Of a DNA stretch of 64,000 bases, positions 34,627 to 43,284 are shown piece after piece (within the stretch, counting starts at the first letter, position 1; every line of letters starts with the position of its first letter). This stretch comes from an uncultured Sanguibacteroides sp. (lineage in GTDB: Bacteria > Bacteroidota > Bacteroidia > Bacteroidales > Marinifilaceae), in contig NZ_UQRQ01000003.1 in the NCBI RefSeq assembly GCF_900543425.1, positions 62,001-126,000 of the forward strand. The letters run 5' to 3'. Under the pieces are notes generated by a model. It saw nothing but the letters and a program-made list of their open reading frames with translations. It was not told where the DNA came from and did not search any database. Made by a program: the position numbers and the translations under genes.

Positions 34627-34655
34627 CAAATATAGTAGTTTTTTGAAAAACCAAA
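34627..34655 (-). promoter_or_regulatory. tRNA-Gln promoter
   Basis: On the minus strand TATATTTG (34627-34634) is a perfect -7, and TTTG (34652-34655) is the -33 with a 17-base spacer. The start would be at or just before the tRNA 5' end. The two elements lie in an 11-bp inverted repeat (34633-34643 with 34653-34663) after the ctpA stop. Confidence 0.65.
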
Positions 34656-34669
34656 AACTACTACCCGTT

Positions 34670-36319
34670 TTATTTTAAAATTTTCCGGTACACCTCCTCG
34701 TCGGAGAGCACATCGACCGCTTTTGCCACATCGGAGTCATGCCGCATCCTGAACTCGACCACTCCCTCTTGCATGTAATAACGGCTCATCAACTGGTCGG
34801 AAAGGATTTCGCTGATCTCTTTCCGGAACAAATCCAGATCCCGGTCTACCGAATGACCCAATTCCAATTTTAAGCGATCGATCTGACCTTTTACCTGGTC
34901 ATAATATTTCTCGGCTTTAGCCGTCTCCGCTAACTTCTCCAAAACGGCTTGAGAAGCGGTCTCATACTCGAATTGATGTTCCTTCAGGTACTTTTTAAAG
35001 TCATTATAGATATCATCCGTTAACTCAAAGGTCGCCGGAGCAGGAATAGAGGGATGTGTCAACGCATACTCATTGACAAAATCGAAAATCATATCCTTAA
35101 TGACCAGCTCCTGCGTAATTTTAGCGTATTTTTCCGGTTCTATTTTTATATCCGGAGTAATTCCTCCCCCGTCATATACGGTTCGTCCCGCCTTCGTTTT
35201 AAAAGCCGTAATCAAAGAATCGGGTATGGTTCCCACGCTCCCGTCCGGATTCCGGTGAGCGTAATCCACCGCCTGAATACAACGTCCGCTCGGAATATAA
35301 TATTTCGCCGTGGTTACCTTTAATTTCGTATTATACACCAGATCTCGCGTCGTCTGAACCAATCCTTTACCGAAAGAACGTTCCCCGACAATCACCGCCC
35401 GGTCGTAATCCTGTAACGAACCCGAAAGGATCTCGGAGGCAGAAGCAGAAGAACGGTCGATCAAAACAGCTAATTTCATATCGGGAACAATCGGATTATT
35501 GGAAGTAAAATACTCCTTATCCCATTGTTTGATCTTCCCTTTCGTGTTTACTACCAACGTGTTGCGAGGCAAGAAATAGTTAGCAATTTCAACGGCCTGA
35601 TCCAATAAACCTCCTCCATTTCCGCGGAGATCCAAGACCAAAGATTCGGCTCCCTTTTGCTTCAAATCCATAATAGCCCGGCGTACATCTTCTGCCGACT
35701 TGTCCGTAAAGCTGGTAAAATAGATATAACCGATCTTATCGTTAAACATACCGTAATAAGGAACACTCGGTAACTGAACATTCTCCCGAACCACCTTTAA
35801 CTCCATGGGCTTTTCTACTCCCAAACGTTTGATCTTTATCGTAACCTCTTTCCCCGGCTGTCCTTTCAAGTGCTGACTAACAAATTCCGTATTCTTTCCC
35901 TTCATATCCATGCCGTCTATGGCAAGAATCAAATCTCCCGGTAATAACCCGGCCCTATCGGCCGGAGAGTTTCGATAAGGCTCCCGAATTACCACATAAT
36001 CGTTTTTCATACTGATAATCGAACCGATACCCGCGTAAGCTCCCGTCGTCATCATCTTAAACTCATCCATTTTCGATTCCGGATAATAGACCGTATAAGG
36101 ATCCAGAGACTTCAACATAGCATCAATTCCCGTCTGCACTAATTTTTCCGGTTCTATTTCATCGACATAGAAAAGATTCACATCCCGAAAAAGGGTCGCA
36201 AAAATATTCAAACCCTTACTAACCTCAAAACGTTTTTCATCTTCCTTTAAACTTAAAATCCCCAATGTCAAGATGAAAACACCGAGAATGATCAGGACAA
36301 TACGTGTATTTTTATTCAT
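34670..36319 (-). CDS. ctpA: Carboxy-terminal processing protease (S41), CtpA-like
   Basis: 549 aa. An N-terminal membrane helix (about 6-24) anchors it, with the rest in the periplasm. The PDZ domain covers about 90-175 (GIGSIISMKNDYVVIREPYR, PGDLILAIDG). The S41 catalytic core includes YIYFTSFTDKSAEDVRRAI, DLRGNGGGLLDQAVEIANYF, the Ser of SSASASEILSG and the Lys of GERSFGKGLVQ. It removes C-terminal residues from envelope proteins. A C-terminal extension of about 130 residues follows the core. The tRNA-Gln gene begins 52 bases after its stop, with its own promoter. Confidence 0.93.
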   Translation of the reverse strand: MNKNTRIVLIILGVFILTLGILSLKEDEKRFEVSKGLNIFATLFRDVNLFYVDEIEPEKLVQTGIDAMLKSLDPYTVYYPESKMDEFKMMTTGAYAGIGSIISMKNDYVVIREPYRNSPADRAGLLPGDLILAIDGMDMKGKNTEFVSQHLKGQPGKEVTIKIKRLGVEKPMELKVVRENVQLPSVPYYGMFNDKIGYIYFTSFTDKSAEDVRRAIMDLKQKGAESLVLDLRGNGGGLLDQAVEIANYFLPRNTLVVNTKGKIKQWDKEYFTSNNPIVPDMKLAVLIDRSSASASEILSGSLQDYDRAVIVGERSFGKGLVQTTRDLVYNTKLKVTTAKYYIPSGRCIQAVDYAHRNPDGSVGTIPDSLITAFKTKAGRTVYDGGGITPDIKIEPEKYAKITQELVIKDMIFDFVNEYALTHPSIPAPATFELTDDIYNDFKKYLKEHQFEYETASQAVLEKLAETAKAEKYYDQVKGQIDRLKLELGHSVDRDLDLFRKEISEILSDQLMSRYYMQEGVVEFRMRHDSDVAKAVDVLSDEEVYRKILK

Positions 36320-36375
36320 AACTTTATTTTATTACGTAAGAACGAAAATAATATATATTCCGGAATATTACAAAT

Positions 36376-36624
36376 TCACGGGACAGGATCGTATCCCGAA
36401 CCTCCCCAAGGATGACAGGAACATATCCGTTTGATGGCCAACCATAACCCTTTTATAGGACCATGCTTTCGCAGGGCCTCTATCGCGTATTGGGAACACG
36501 TGGGTGTATAACGACAAGTGGGAGGCTTCAACGGCGATAAACAATACTGATAAAACTTAATGGGTATCAACAATATTCCTATCACGATCCTTTTTAATAT
36601 GAGTTTCCATTTTTTTAAAGGCAC
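36376..36624 (-). CDS. yidD: Membrane protein insertion efficiency factor YidD
   Basis: 82 aa if started at GTG 36624; an alternative GTG at 36585 with AAAAGG before it gives 69 aa and a family-length N-terminus (IGILLIPIKFYQYCLSP). The rest is diagnostic: PPTCRYTPTCSQYAIEAL and CHPWGGSGYDPVP. YidD is a small peripheral membrane protein that helps YidC insert proteins. It overlaps the 3' end of rnpA by 29-68 bases depending on the start, so the two are coupled. Confidence 0.9.
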   Translation of the reverse strand: MPLKKWKLILKRIVIGILLIPIKFYQYCLSPLKPPTCRYTPTCSQYAIEALRKHGPIKGLWLAIKRICSCHPWGGSGYDPVP

Positions 36625-36988
36625 CTATTATTGCTTTTTCAATTTTATCGTATTTTACAATCGAATCATTCAGATAAATAAACAGCATATTCCATGCCTC
36701 GTTTTCCGGAATATTTTCATACAAACGAAACTTATTCAATCGATAGGCTTCCCGTACCAAACGTTTTACCCGATTCCGCTTCACCGCTCTTTTAAAACGT
36801 TTTTTAGAAACACTAACTGCCATCTGTGCGGGAAATTCCTCTTCTTGCCGTTCCGACACGTATACCACCACCCGCAAAGGATAAGAAACGAAACTAAAAC
36901 CAGACGATAGGAGACGTTCGAAACGACTTCTACTACACAAGCGCTCGGCCTTGCAAAACGTATATCCTATAGTCTCTTGCTTCATCAT
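36557..36988 (-). CDS. rnpA: Ribonuclease P protein component
   Basis: 143 aa from the ATG pair at 36988/36985 (MMKQETIGYTFCKAERLCSR); an upstream in-frame ATG at 37012 lies inside the hemD terminator and is unlikely. The RNR motif region is KKRFKRAVKRNRVKRLVREA, which binds the catalytic RNA. It matures the 5' ends of tRNAs with the RNase P RNA. The usual partner rpmH is not here; yidD follows directly, as in most bacteria, and hemD precedes it. Confidence 0.93.
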   Translation of the reverse strand: MMKQETIGYTFCKAERLCSRSRFERLLSSGFSFVSYPLRVVVYVSERQEEEFPAQMAVSVSKKRFKRAVKRNRVKRLVREAYRLNKFRLYENIPENEAWNMLFIYLNDSIVKYDKIEKAIIGAFKKMETHIKKDRDRNIVDTH

Positions 36989-36999
36989 CACAAACAGAA

Positions 37000-37026
37000 T
37001 AAAAATGGACATCGTTTGATGTCCAT
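37000..37026 (-). terminator. Rho-independent terminator after hemD
   Basis: A perfect 9-bp stem (atggacatc with gatgtccat, loop of four) followed on the minus strand by TTTTTATTCTG. It sits between the hemD stop and the rnpA start. Confidence 0.75.
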
Positions 37027-37030
37027 CTCA

Positions 37031-37792
37031 TTACTTTTTATTCTCTTTATTATAAGCTTTAATGAACTGTTCCAAAGCCATCGTCATAGATGGCGCCTTT
37101 TCCGTGGGAGCCTTAATATCCAGTCTTAAGCCCGCCTCTTCCACGGCTTCGGTCGTCGCCGGACCGAAAGCGGCAATCACGGTCGTACCCTGTTCGAAAT
37201 TGGGATAGTTATGAAATAAAGATTTTATTCCTGCCGGAGTATAGAACACAATGATATCGAACTCCTTTAAATCCGGAATTTCATCTACAAGATCGTTGGC
37301 AACCGTTTTATATAAAACAGCCTTCGTGTATTTTAAATGCAATTCGTCTAATAATCCCGGCACATTTTCTTTATGCACATCGGAGAGAGGAACGAAAAAG
37401 TTTTCCGTCTTATGCTTTAACAAGATCTTGGTCATATCCTCCACCTTCTTATCGCCATAGAAAATTTTCCTTTTCCGGTATACGATATACTTCTGCAGGT
37501 AGAAAGCCACCGATTCGGAAATACAAAAATATTTCATCGTGTCCGGTACGACAACTCTCAGTTCGTTACAAATTCTAAAAAAATGATCGATGGCCGTCCG
37601 ACTTGTAAAAACAATCGCCGTATAATCAAGTATGTTGATTCGTTGTTGCCGAAATTCTTTCCCGGAGACACCTTCCACTTTAATAAAAGATTTGAACTCT
37701 AATTTCAAACCATACTCCTCAGCCAAATCAAAATAGGGAGATTTTTCTGTTGTTGGCTTAGGCTGCGAAACTAATATTTTCTTGATCCTCAA
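37031..37792 (-). CDS. hemD: Uroporphyrinogen-III synthase
   Basis: 253 aa. HemD cyclises hydroxymethylbilane to uroporphyrinogen III in tetrapyrrole synthesis. The family is poorly conserved; recognisable parts are ILVSQPKPTTEKSPYFDLAE at the start, YTAIVFTSRTAIDHFFRI, FDIIVFYTPAGIKSLF and VIAAFGPATTEAVEEAG. It lies 12 bases after the DUF4271 gene, an order common in this phylum, and ends in its own terminator before rnpA. Confidence 0.88.
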   Translation of the reverse strand: MRIKKILVSQPKPTTEKSPYFDLAEEYGLKLEFKSFIKVEGVSGKEFRQQRINILDYTAIVFTSRTAIDHFFRICNELRVVVPDTMKYFCISESVAFYLQKYIVYRKRKIFYGDKKVEDMTKILLKHKTENFFVPLSDVHKENVPGLLDELHLKYTKAVLYKTVANDLVDEIPDLKEFDIIVFYTPAGIKSLFHNYPNFEQGTTVIAAFGPATTEAVEEAGLRLDIKAPTEKAPSMTMALEQFIKAYNKENKK

Positions 37793-37804
37793 TGCTGTAG
37801 GTTT

Positions 37805-38635
37805 TTAATTAACACTTGCTTCTATAATTTCTTCCAACATCTTGTATAATACAAGAAATGGCAATATTTCGAGCGCACAAAGGTACAAAATCATATATAA
37901 AATTGAAACTCTATATTCAAATAATATTTTAATCAATCTTATAAATCTAAAAATCAAATAGATAGAAAATATTGTGAAAATGAAATAAATTAAGGGTTGA
38001 ACGGAAGTAGGCCGAACATAAAATAAAGCGATAACGAAAGGAGAGATCATTAATCCAATCACCGTATTGTAAACCCACAAGTTTGTAACCATCTCTTTGG
38101 CACAATGACGGGCATTAAAGGTCCAGCCTAAAAGACGAATAAAACCGATTAGAAACAAATGATATCCCGCAAATAAAGTAAAGACAAGAACAGTATCGTC
38201 AAAAATAACATCGCGACGAATCACGTAAACAAAAAATATAGAAAGAACGGAAGCGGAAAGACAAAATGTCAGAAACAGAAAAAAATAATTGGGACGTAGC
38301 CCTTCCGTATATATCTTCTCCTGATTTTTCTGTTTAAAAAAGAAGCTGAATAAACTGGAGAACATCCCTTTCCCCCTCAACCGGATAAAAGCAAGCAAGC
38401 CTAAAAAAATAATCGTATACAACAACACCCCGGACATAAAATCTACATCCTGTTGTCCTTTTAAAGGAATATCTTTCCATAAATCGGTATAACCCGTTGC
38501 GGGAGTAATGGTATCAAACAGAAACTCTTCCCTTACGGACACCTTTTTTTCAAAAAGAGAAACAGGCCGGATAATAGAATCTGCCGATGTTCCTGTTAAT
38601 GGCAAATGCAACGTATCAACTTGTTCTCCACGCAT
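37805..38635 (-). CDS. DUF4271 family membrane protein
   Basis: 276 aa. An extracytoplasmic N-terminal part of about 65 residues is followed by six or seven membrane helices (for example MSGVLLYTIIFLGLLAFIRL and ALEILPFLVLYKML). The arrangement and its position between polA and hemD fit the Bacteroidota DUF4271 family, which is regularly next to hemD. No function is established. It starts 26 bases after the polA stop and is likely co-transcribed with both neighbours. Confidence 0.72.
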   Translation of the reverse strand: MRGEQVDTLHLPLTGTSADSIIRPVSLFEKKVSVREEFLFDTITPATGYTDLWKDIPLKGQQDVDFMSGVLLYTIIFLGLLAFIRLRGKGMFSSLFSFFFKQKNQEKIYTEGLRPNYFFLFLTFCLSASVLSIFFVYVIRRDVIFDDTVLVFTLFAGYHLFLIGFIRLLGWTFNARHCAKEMVTNLWVYNTVIGLMISPFVIALFYVRPTSVQPLIYFIFTIFSIYLIFRFIRLIKILFEYRVSILYMILYLCALEILPFLVLYKMLEEIIEASVN

Positions 38636-38661
38636 GAATAAAATTATTTCGTATACAACAT

Positions 38662-41361
38662 TTAATGGGCTTCATACCAGTTCTCTCCGTACCCGGTACT
38701 CACGGTCAAGGGGACAGCAAGTTTAACCACATTCTCCATGCAATCCACGACCAATCCTTTTAACTCTTCCAACTCCTCCTTGTAACATTTGAAATTCAAC
38801 TCGTCATGTACCTGTAATATCATTTTGGACTTTAACCCTCTCCGTATGATCTCCTGATGGATACAGATCATCGCTTTTTTAATGATATCGGCAGCAGACC
38901 CCTGAATCGGGGCATTCACTGCGTTTCGTTCCGCAACCCCGCGAACCACGGCATTCCGGGAGTTAATATCTCGCAAATAACGCCGCCGTCCCATGATGGT
39001 CTCCACATATCCTTGTTTTCTGGCTTTTTCGACAGATTTCTCCATATATTGCTTCACCCCGGGATAAAGATCAAAATAACCGTCTATTAACTCTTTTCCT
39101 TCTTTTCTCGGTATCTTTAATCGTTCGGCTAGTCCCCAAGCCGAAATACCGTATATAATACCGAAATTAGCCGTCTTAGCCCGACGTCTCATCTCCGGTG
39201 TAACCTCGTTCAAAGGTACGTGATAAATTTTTGCGGCCGTTTCAGCATGTACGTCTTCCCCGTTCAAAAAAGCATCTATCAACTCCTTCGTTCCGCTTAA
39301 ATGAGCCATCAAACGAAGTTCGACCTGAGAATAGTCGGCCGAAAAGAAGCAATAATCAGGATCCCCGGTAATAAAAGCTTTCCGAATATTTCTTCCCTCT
39401 TCGGTCCGGACGGGGATATTCTGCAAATTGGGATTCAAACTACTTAAACGACCGGTAGCCGCTTCTGCCTGGTTAAAACGCGTATGAATTTTTCCGGTAC
39501 CGGGATCAATATAGGTCGGTAAAGCCTCTGCATAAGTCGTCAACAATTTCTTCAATCCCCGGTAAGTCAATATATGTTCTATGATCGGATGCTCTCCCTC
39601 CAACTTGGATAAAACTTGTTCGGACGTACTGTATTGACCCGTTTTGGTCTTTTTATTTGTCCCCCCGATATTCATATCGTCGAACAACACCTCTCCCAGT
39701 TGTTTGGGCGAACTGATGTTGAACTCCTTTCCTGCCATCTGATAAATAATCTTTTCGGACCCCGCAATCTTTAACTTCAACTCCTCAGACAACTCTTTCA
39801 ATGCCTCTTTGTCAATCGCGACACCTTCATACTCCATGTCCGCCAAAACAAAAACCAAAGGCATCTCCAACTGCTCGAAAAGTGTATATAAGCCGACCTG
39901 CTCCAAAGCTTCCTTAAGTTTCCCTTTCAACCGGAAAAGGATATCGGTTCTCTCTTCAAAATCTTTATTTTGAACGGTATCATCCTCAAACAACAACGTA
40001 AGCTGTTGACTCTCACCGTCTCCTCCCTTAATCAACCGATAATTCAACAATTCCAGCGCAATTCGTTCCAACTCATGAGAGCTATCCGGTTGCAACACGT
40101 AATGTGCAATCTTTATATCAAAAATCCGGTTTTTTATTTCAATACCCGCCCGTCGTAACCAGATGATATCATTTTTCACATCATTAGATATCAAAATCTT
40201 ATCCGAATTTTCAAAGACGGATTTCAGCCTTCCGATCATTTTCTCGGCAGCCCCTTTTTCTAAAGGTAAACGCAGGTAACGCACCCGATAGGCCCGAACC
40301 GAAAAAGCAAGGTAAGCCGGGTAAGAATTATAAAGAGTCCCATCCCCAAATACCGAATTCAAAACATACTCCGGAGCCTTTTCCAACACTTCGATCAATT
40401 CATTCAACTCTTTTTCACTTTGAATTTCCTGATAAGCAACCTCTTCTTCATGCAGAGATTCAACCAGGGATTCAGTATGCTCGATCGAAAATATCCGTTT
40501 AGACAAGGAAAAGAGCTCTAACTCCTTAAATATCGGTTCCAACACTTCCTCTTTTATCTCTTTCCGAGTTAAATCCTTTATAGAGATATCTACCGGAACC
40601 TCACTATTGATCGTAACCAACTCTTTCGATAAAAACACCGTAGATTGACAAGCCAGTAAATTTTCTTTTTGTTTCCCTTTTAACTCTTCTATATGCTGGT
40701 ATATACCTTCAATACTCCCGTATTTATAAATCAAAGAAGAAGCGCTTTTCGGCCCTACCCCGGAACATCCCGGAACATTATCGGCAGAATCCCCCATCAA
40801 TCCTAAAATATCGATGACCTGTTCCACCCGCTCTATTCCGAAATGATCCAAAACTTCCGCGATTCCCCACACCTCCGATTTATTTCCAGCCCGTCCCGGC
40901 TTATACATAAACACCCGCTCGCTCACCAACTGGGCATAATCTTTATCCGGAGTGATCATATAGACCTGAAAATTCTCTTTTTCGGCGATTTTGGCTAAGG
41001 TTCCGATAACATCATCCGCCTCAAAACCATCCACGGCAATCAAACCGATTCCTAATCCTTGAATGATTCTTTTTATATAAGGGACCGATTTTTTTAAATC
41101 CTCCGGCATAGGAGGACGCTGAGCTTTATATTGAGGATACATTTCATGCCGGAAGGTGGGTCCTTCCGGATCAAAAACGACAGCCAAATGAGTCGGTCTT
41201 TCCTCTTCCAACAGTTCCAACAAAAAATTACAAAAACCAAAAGTTGCCGAAGTATTTATCCCTGTTGTTGTTATCCTCGGATTATTAATAAACGCATAAT
41301 ACGAGCGATAAATCAACGCGTAAGCATCCAACAAATACAACTTTTTTTCTTCATTCATCAT
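38662..41361 (-). CDS. polA: DNA polymerase I
   Basis: 899 aa; repair and Okazaki-fragment processing. The 5' nuclease domain (about 1-290) starts LLDAYALIYRSYYAF and has VDGFEADDVIGTLAKI. The polymerase domain (about 500-899) has motif A DYSQVELRLMAHLSG, motif B RRAKTANFGIIYGISAWGLA and motif C QVHDELNF. The middle domain is a degenerate 3'-5' exonuclease: LEKAPEYVLNSVFGDG (328-341) aligns with the Exo I site LEKAPVFAFDTETDSL of E. coli, but Asp355 and Glu357 are replaced by Asn336 and Val338. Exo II keeps its Asp (NDVKND, 393-398); Exo III has lost Tyr and Asp. Proofreading is probably absent. Confidence 0.96.
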   Translation of the reverse strand: MMNEEKKLYLLDAYALIYRSYYAFINNPRITTTGINTSATFGFCNFLLELLEEERPTHLAVVFDPEGPTFRHEMYPQYKAQRPPMPEDLKKSVPYIKRIIQGLGIGLIAVDGFEADDVIGTLAKIAEKENFQVYMITPDKDYAQLVSERVFMYKPGRAGNKSEVWGIAEVLDHFGIERVEQVIDILGLMGDSADNVPGCSGVGPKSASSLIYKYGSIEGIYQHIEELKGKQKENLLACQSTVFLSKELVTINSEVPVDISIKDLTRKEIKEEVLEPIFKELELFSLSKRIFSIEHTESLVESLHEEEVAYQEIQSEKELNELIEVLEKAPEYVLNSVFGDGTLYNSYPAYLAFSVRAYRVRYLRLPLEKGAAEKMIGRLKSVFENSDKILISNDVKNDIIWLRRAGIEIKNRIFDIKIAHYVLQPDSSHELERIALELLNYRLIKGGDGESQQLTLLFEDDTVQNKDFEERTDILFRLKGKLKEALEQVGLYTLFEQLEMPLVFVLADMEYEGVAIDKEALKELSEELKLKIAGSEKIIYQMAGKEFNISSPKQLGEVLFDDMNIGGTNKKTKTGQYSTSEQVLSKLEGEHPIIEHILTYRGLKKLLTTYAEALPTYIDPGTGKIHTRFNQAEAATGRLSSLNPNLQNIPVRTEEGRNIRKAFITGDPDYCFFSADYSQVELRLMAHLSGTKELIDAFLNGEDVHAETAAKIYHVPLNEVTPEMRRRAKTANFGIIYGISAWGLAERLKIPRKEGKELIDGYFDLYPGVKQYMEKSVEKARKQGYVETIMGRRRYLRDINSRNAVVRGVAERNAVNAPIQGSAADIIKKAMICIHQEIIRRGLKSKMILQVHDELNFKCYKEELEELKGLVVDCMENVVKLAVPLTVSTGYGENWYEAH

Positions 41362-41386
41362 CGTTTCCTTTTCAAATTAGTTTTTA

Positions 41387-41394
41387 CAAAGTTA
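41387..41394 (-). promoter_or_regulatory. -7 element of polA
   Basis: TAACTTTG on the minus strand, 26 bases before the polA start. No proper -33. Confidence 0.45.
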
Positions 41395-41435
41395 GAAATA
41401 ATATGCAATTCGGCATCTATTAAAAAAGAAAAGAA

Positions 41436-41443
41436 TATCTTTG
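41436..41443 (+). promoter_or_regulatory. -7 element of the DAHP synthase gene
   Basis: TATCTTTG, perfect TAnnTTTG, 72 bases before the ATG at 41516; divergent from the polA promoter. No proper -33. Confidence 0.45.
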
Positions 41444-41515
41444 AGTGATTTCTTTCTAACGAATAAAATCAAATACATCTGGTATACAAAATATTGATTA
41501 CAAAACAATTATAAT

Positions 41516-42607
41516 ATGTTATCCAAACCGGATATATATCCATACACGGAATGGAATTTCTTCTCCGACACCCGTCGGCCATTGATTATCGCAGGTCCTT
41601 GTAGTGCGGAAAGCGAATTTCAATTATTTCAGACTGCACAAGAATTAAAAAATAACGGTATCGATATTTTACGAGCCGGGCTTTGGAAACCGCGTACACG
41701 TCCCAACTGTTTCGAGGGAGTCGGAAGCAAGGGCCTTTCCTGGCTGAAACGTATTCAGGAAGAGTTGGACATGAAGGTCTCTACCGAGGTCGCCAACGTT
41801 CACCACGTGGAGATGGCGCTCTCTGCCGGGATCGATTTATTATGGATCGGAGCACGTACGACGGCTAATCCTTTTGCAGTCCAAGAGATTGCGGAAGCAT
41901 TAAGAGGAGTGGATATCCCCGTACTAATAAAAAATCCGATTAACCCGGATATCGAATTATGGGTCGGGGCTTTCGAACGTTTGAGTTTATGTGGCTTAAC
42001 CCGATTAGGGGCCATTCACCGGGGATTTTCTTCGTACAATAATTTAATCTACCGAAATTCTCCGCAATGGCAGATCCCGATTGAATTAAAACGAAGGATT
42101 AAAAATTTACCCCTATTTTGTGATCCCAGTCATATCAGCGGACATTCCGAATACATTCAGGAAATAGCTCAAAAATCCATGGATCTCGGATTTGACGGAT
42201 TAATTATCGAATCCCACATTTGTCCGGCTTCAGCATTAAGTGATGCGGAACAACAAGTTACCCCGCAAATACTTAAACATATTTTATCAAAATTAATTAT
42301 TCGGGCAGAGCAATCCTTAAATTCCGACTATCAATATATAATTGAAGAACTTAGAGAAAAAATCGATAACCTGGATAATATGATACTGGAAACGTTAACC
42401 AACCGGATGAAAATCATAGAAGAAATCGGGCAGTATAAAAAACAAAACAATATCACGATCTTACAACCCGACCGATGGGAAAAGATACTGAACCGGGTCA
42501 TGGCGGAAGCCAGGCAAAACGGATTGAACCCCGAACTGGTAGAAAAAGTGTTTAAGGCTATCCACCAAGCCTCCATAGACCGGCAGACTGAAATCATGAA
42601 TGAATAA
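41516..42607 (+). CDS. Bifunctional DAHP synthase / chorismate mutase (type II)
   Basis: 363 aa. The N-terminal 260 residues are a KDSA-like (type I beta) 3-deoxy-7-phosphoheptulonate synthase: LIIAGPCSAESEFQLF, LRAGLWKPRTRPNCFEGVGS, GARTTANPF, LIKNPINPD and FCDPSHISGH. Residues about 275-360 form an AroQ-type chorismate mutase (REKIDNLDNMILETLTNRMK, IEEIGQYKKQNN). The fusion couples the first shikimate step to the prephenate branch, so feedback by chorismate or prephenate is plausible. Neighbouring aro or tyrA genes are not in the window. A LuxR-type regulator starts 17 bases downstream. Confidence 0.93.
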   Translation: MLSKPDIYPYTEWNFFSDTRRPLIIAGPCSAESEFQLFQTAQELKNNGIDILRAGLWKPRTRPNCFEGVGSKGLSWLKRIQEELDMKVSTEVANVHHVEMALSAGIDLLWIGARTTANPFAVQEIAEALRGVDIPVLIKNPINPDIELWVGAFERLSLCGLTRLGAIHRGFSSYNNLIYRNSPQWQIPIELKRRIKNLPLFCDPSHISGHSEYIQEIAQKSMDLGFDGLIIESHICPASALSDAEQQVTPQILKHILSKLIIRAEQSLNSDYQYIIEELREKIDNLDNMILETLTNRMKIIEEIGQYKKQNNITILQPDRWEKILNRVMAEARQNGLNPELVEKVFKAIHQASIDRQTEIMNE

Positions 42608-42624
42608 ACAGATTGACTTTTTCC

Positions 42625-43284
42625 ATGAGTGAATTAATCATAGCAGACAAACAAGATATTACTAAAGCGGGACTTCTCTTCTTATCGCAAAAACTGAATG
42701 GATTCAAAACCATTTCAGAAGTAAAAAACAAAGAAGAATTGATTCAACGGCTCACCTTGGATCCAGAGGCTGTTGTCGTTATAGATTATATATTATTCGA
42801 TTTCGTTGATATAGAAGAACTATTGGAAATAAAAGAACGCTTTCAACAAGCCAAATGGATTTTATTTTCAGAGAATTTGAACGACGATATTCTAAATAAA
42901 TTGATTTTCAACACCCACTCTTTCAGCGCTATTTTAAAAAGCTGTTCCAACGAAGAGATTACTTGTGCTTTAAAATGTTCAACATGCGGGGAGCGTTTTA
43001 TATGCAATCGCATATGTAACAAATTACTTACGATTAACAATCCCGGGCTTCATACACAAAACAAGCTTACTCCCGCGGAGCGGGACATTCTGAAAGAGAT
43101 CGCTTCCGGTAAAACGACAAAAGAGATTGCACATGAACGAAATCTAAGTTTTCATACGATACTGACCCATCGGAAGAATATCTTCAGGAAAATCGGGGTA
43201 CGCAATGCTTATGAAGCGACAAAATACGCTATACGTACACGTATTATTTACCCCAACGAATACCTGGGTGAAAAAGAAGATTAA
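42625..43284 (+). CDS. LuxR-type response regulator-like protein with cysteine cluster
   Basis: 219 aa from ATG 42625. The N-terminal half is receiver-like (SELIIADKQDITKAGLLFLS) with a possible phospho-acceptor Asp54 in VVVIDYILF, though some acidic-pocket residues look replaced. The C-terminal LuxR HTH runs LTPAERDILKEIASGKTTKE through SFHTILTHRKNIFRKIGV. Between them are six cysteines at 107, 114, 118, 121, 127 and 131, including CSTC and CNRIC, which could bind a metal or sense redox. No histidine kinase is adjacent. It follows the DAHP synthase gene closely, and its stop overlaps the convergent cysE stop by four bases. Confidence 0.8.
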   Translation: MSELIIADKQDITKAGLLFLSQKLNGFKTISEVKNKEELIQRLTLDPEAVVVIDYILFDFVDIEELLEIKERFQQAKWILFSENLNDDILNKLIFNTHSFSAILKSCSNEEITCALKCSTCGERFICNRICNKLLTINNPGLHTQNKLTPAERDILKEIASGKTTKEIAHERNLSFHTILTHRKNIFRKIGVRNAYEATKYAIRTRIIYPNEYLGEKED

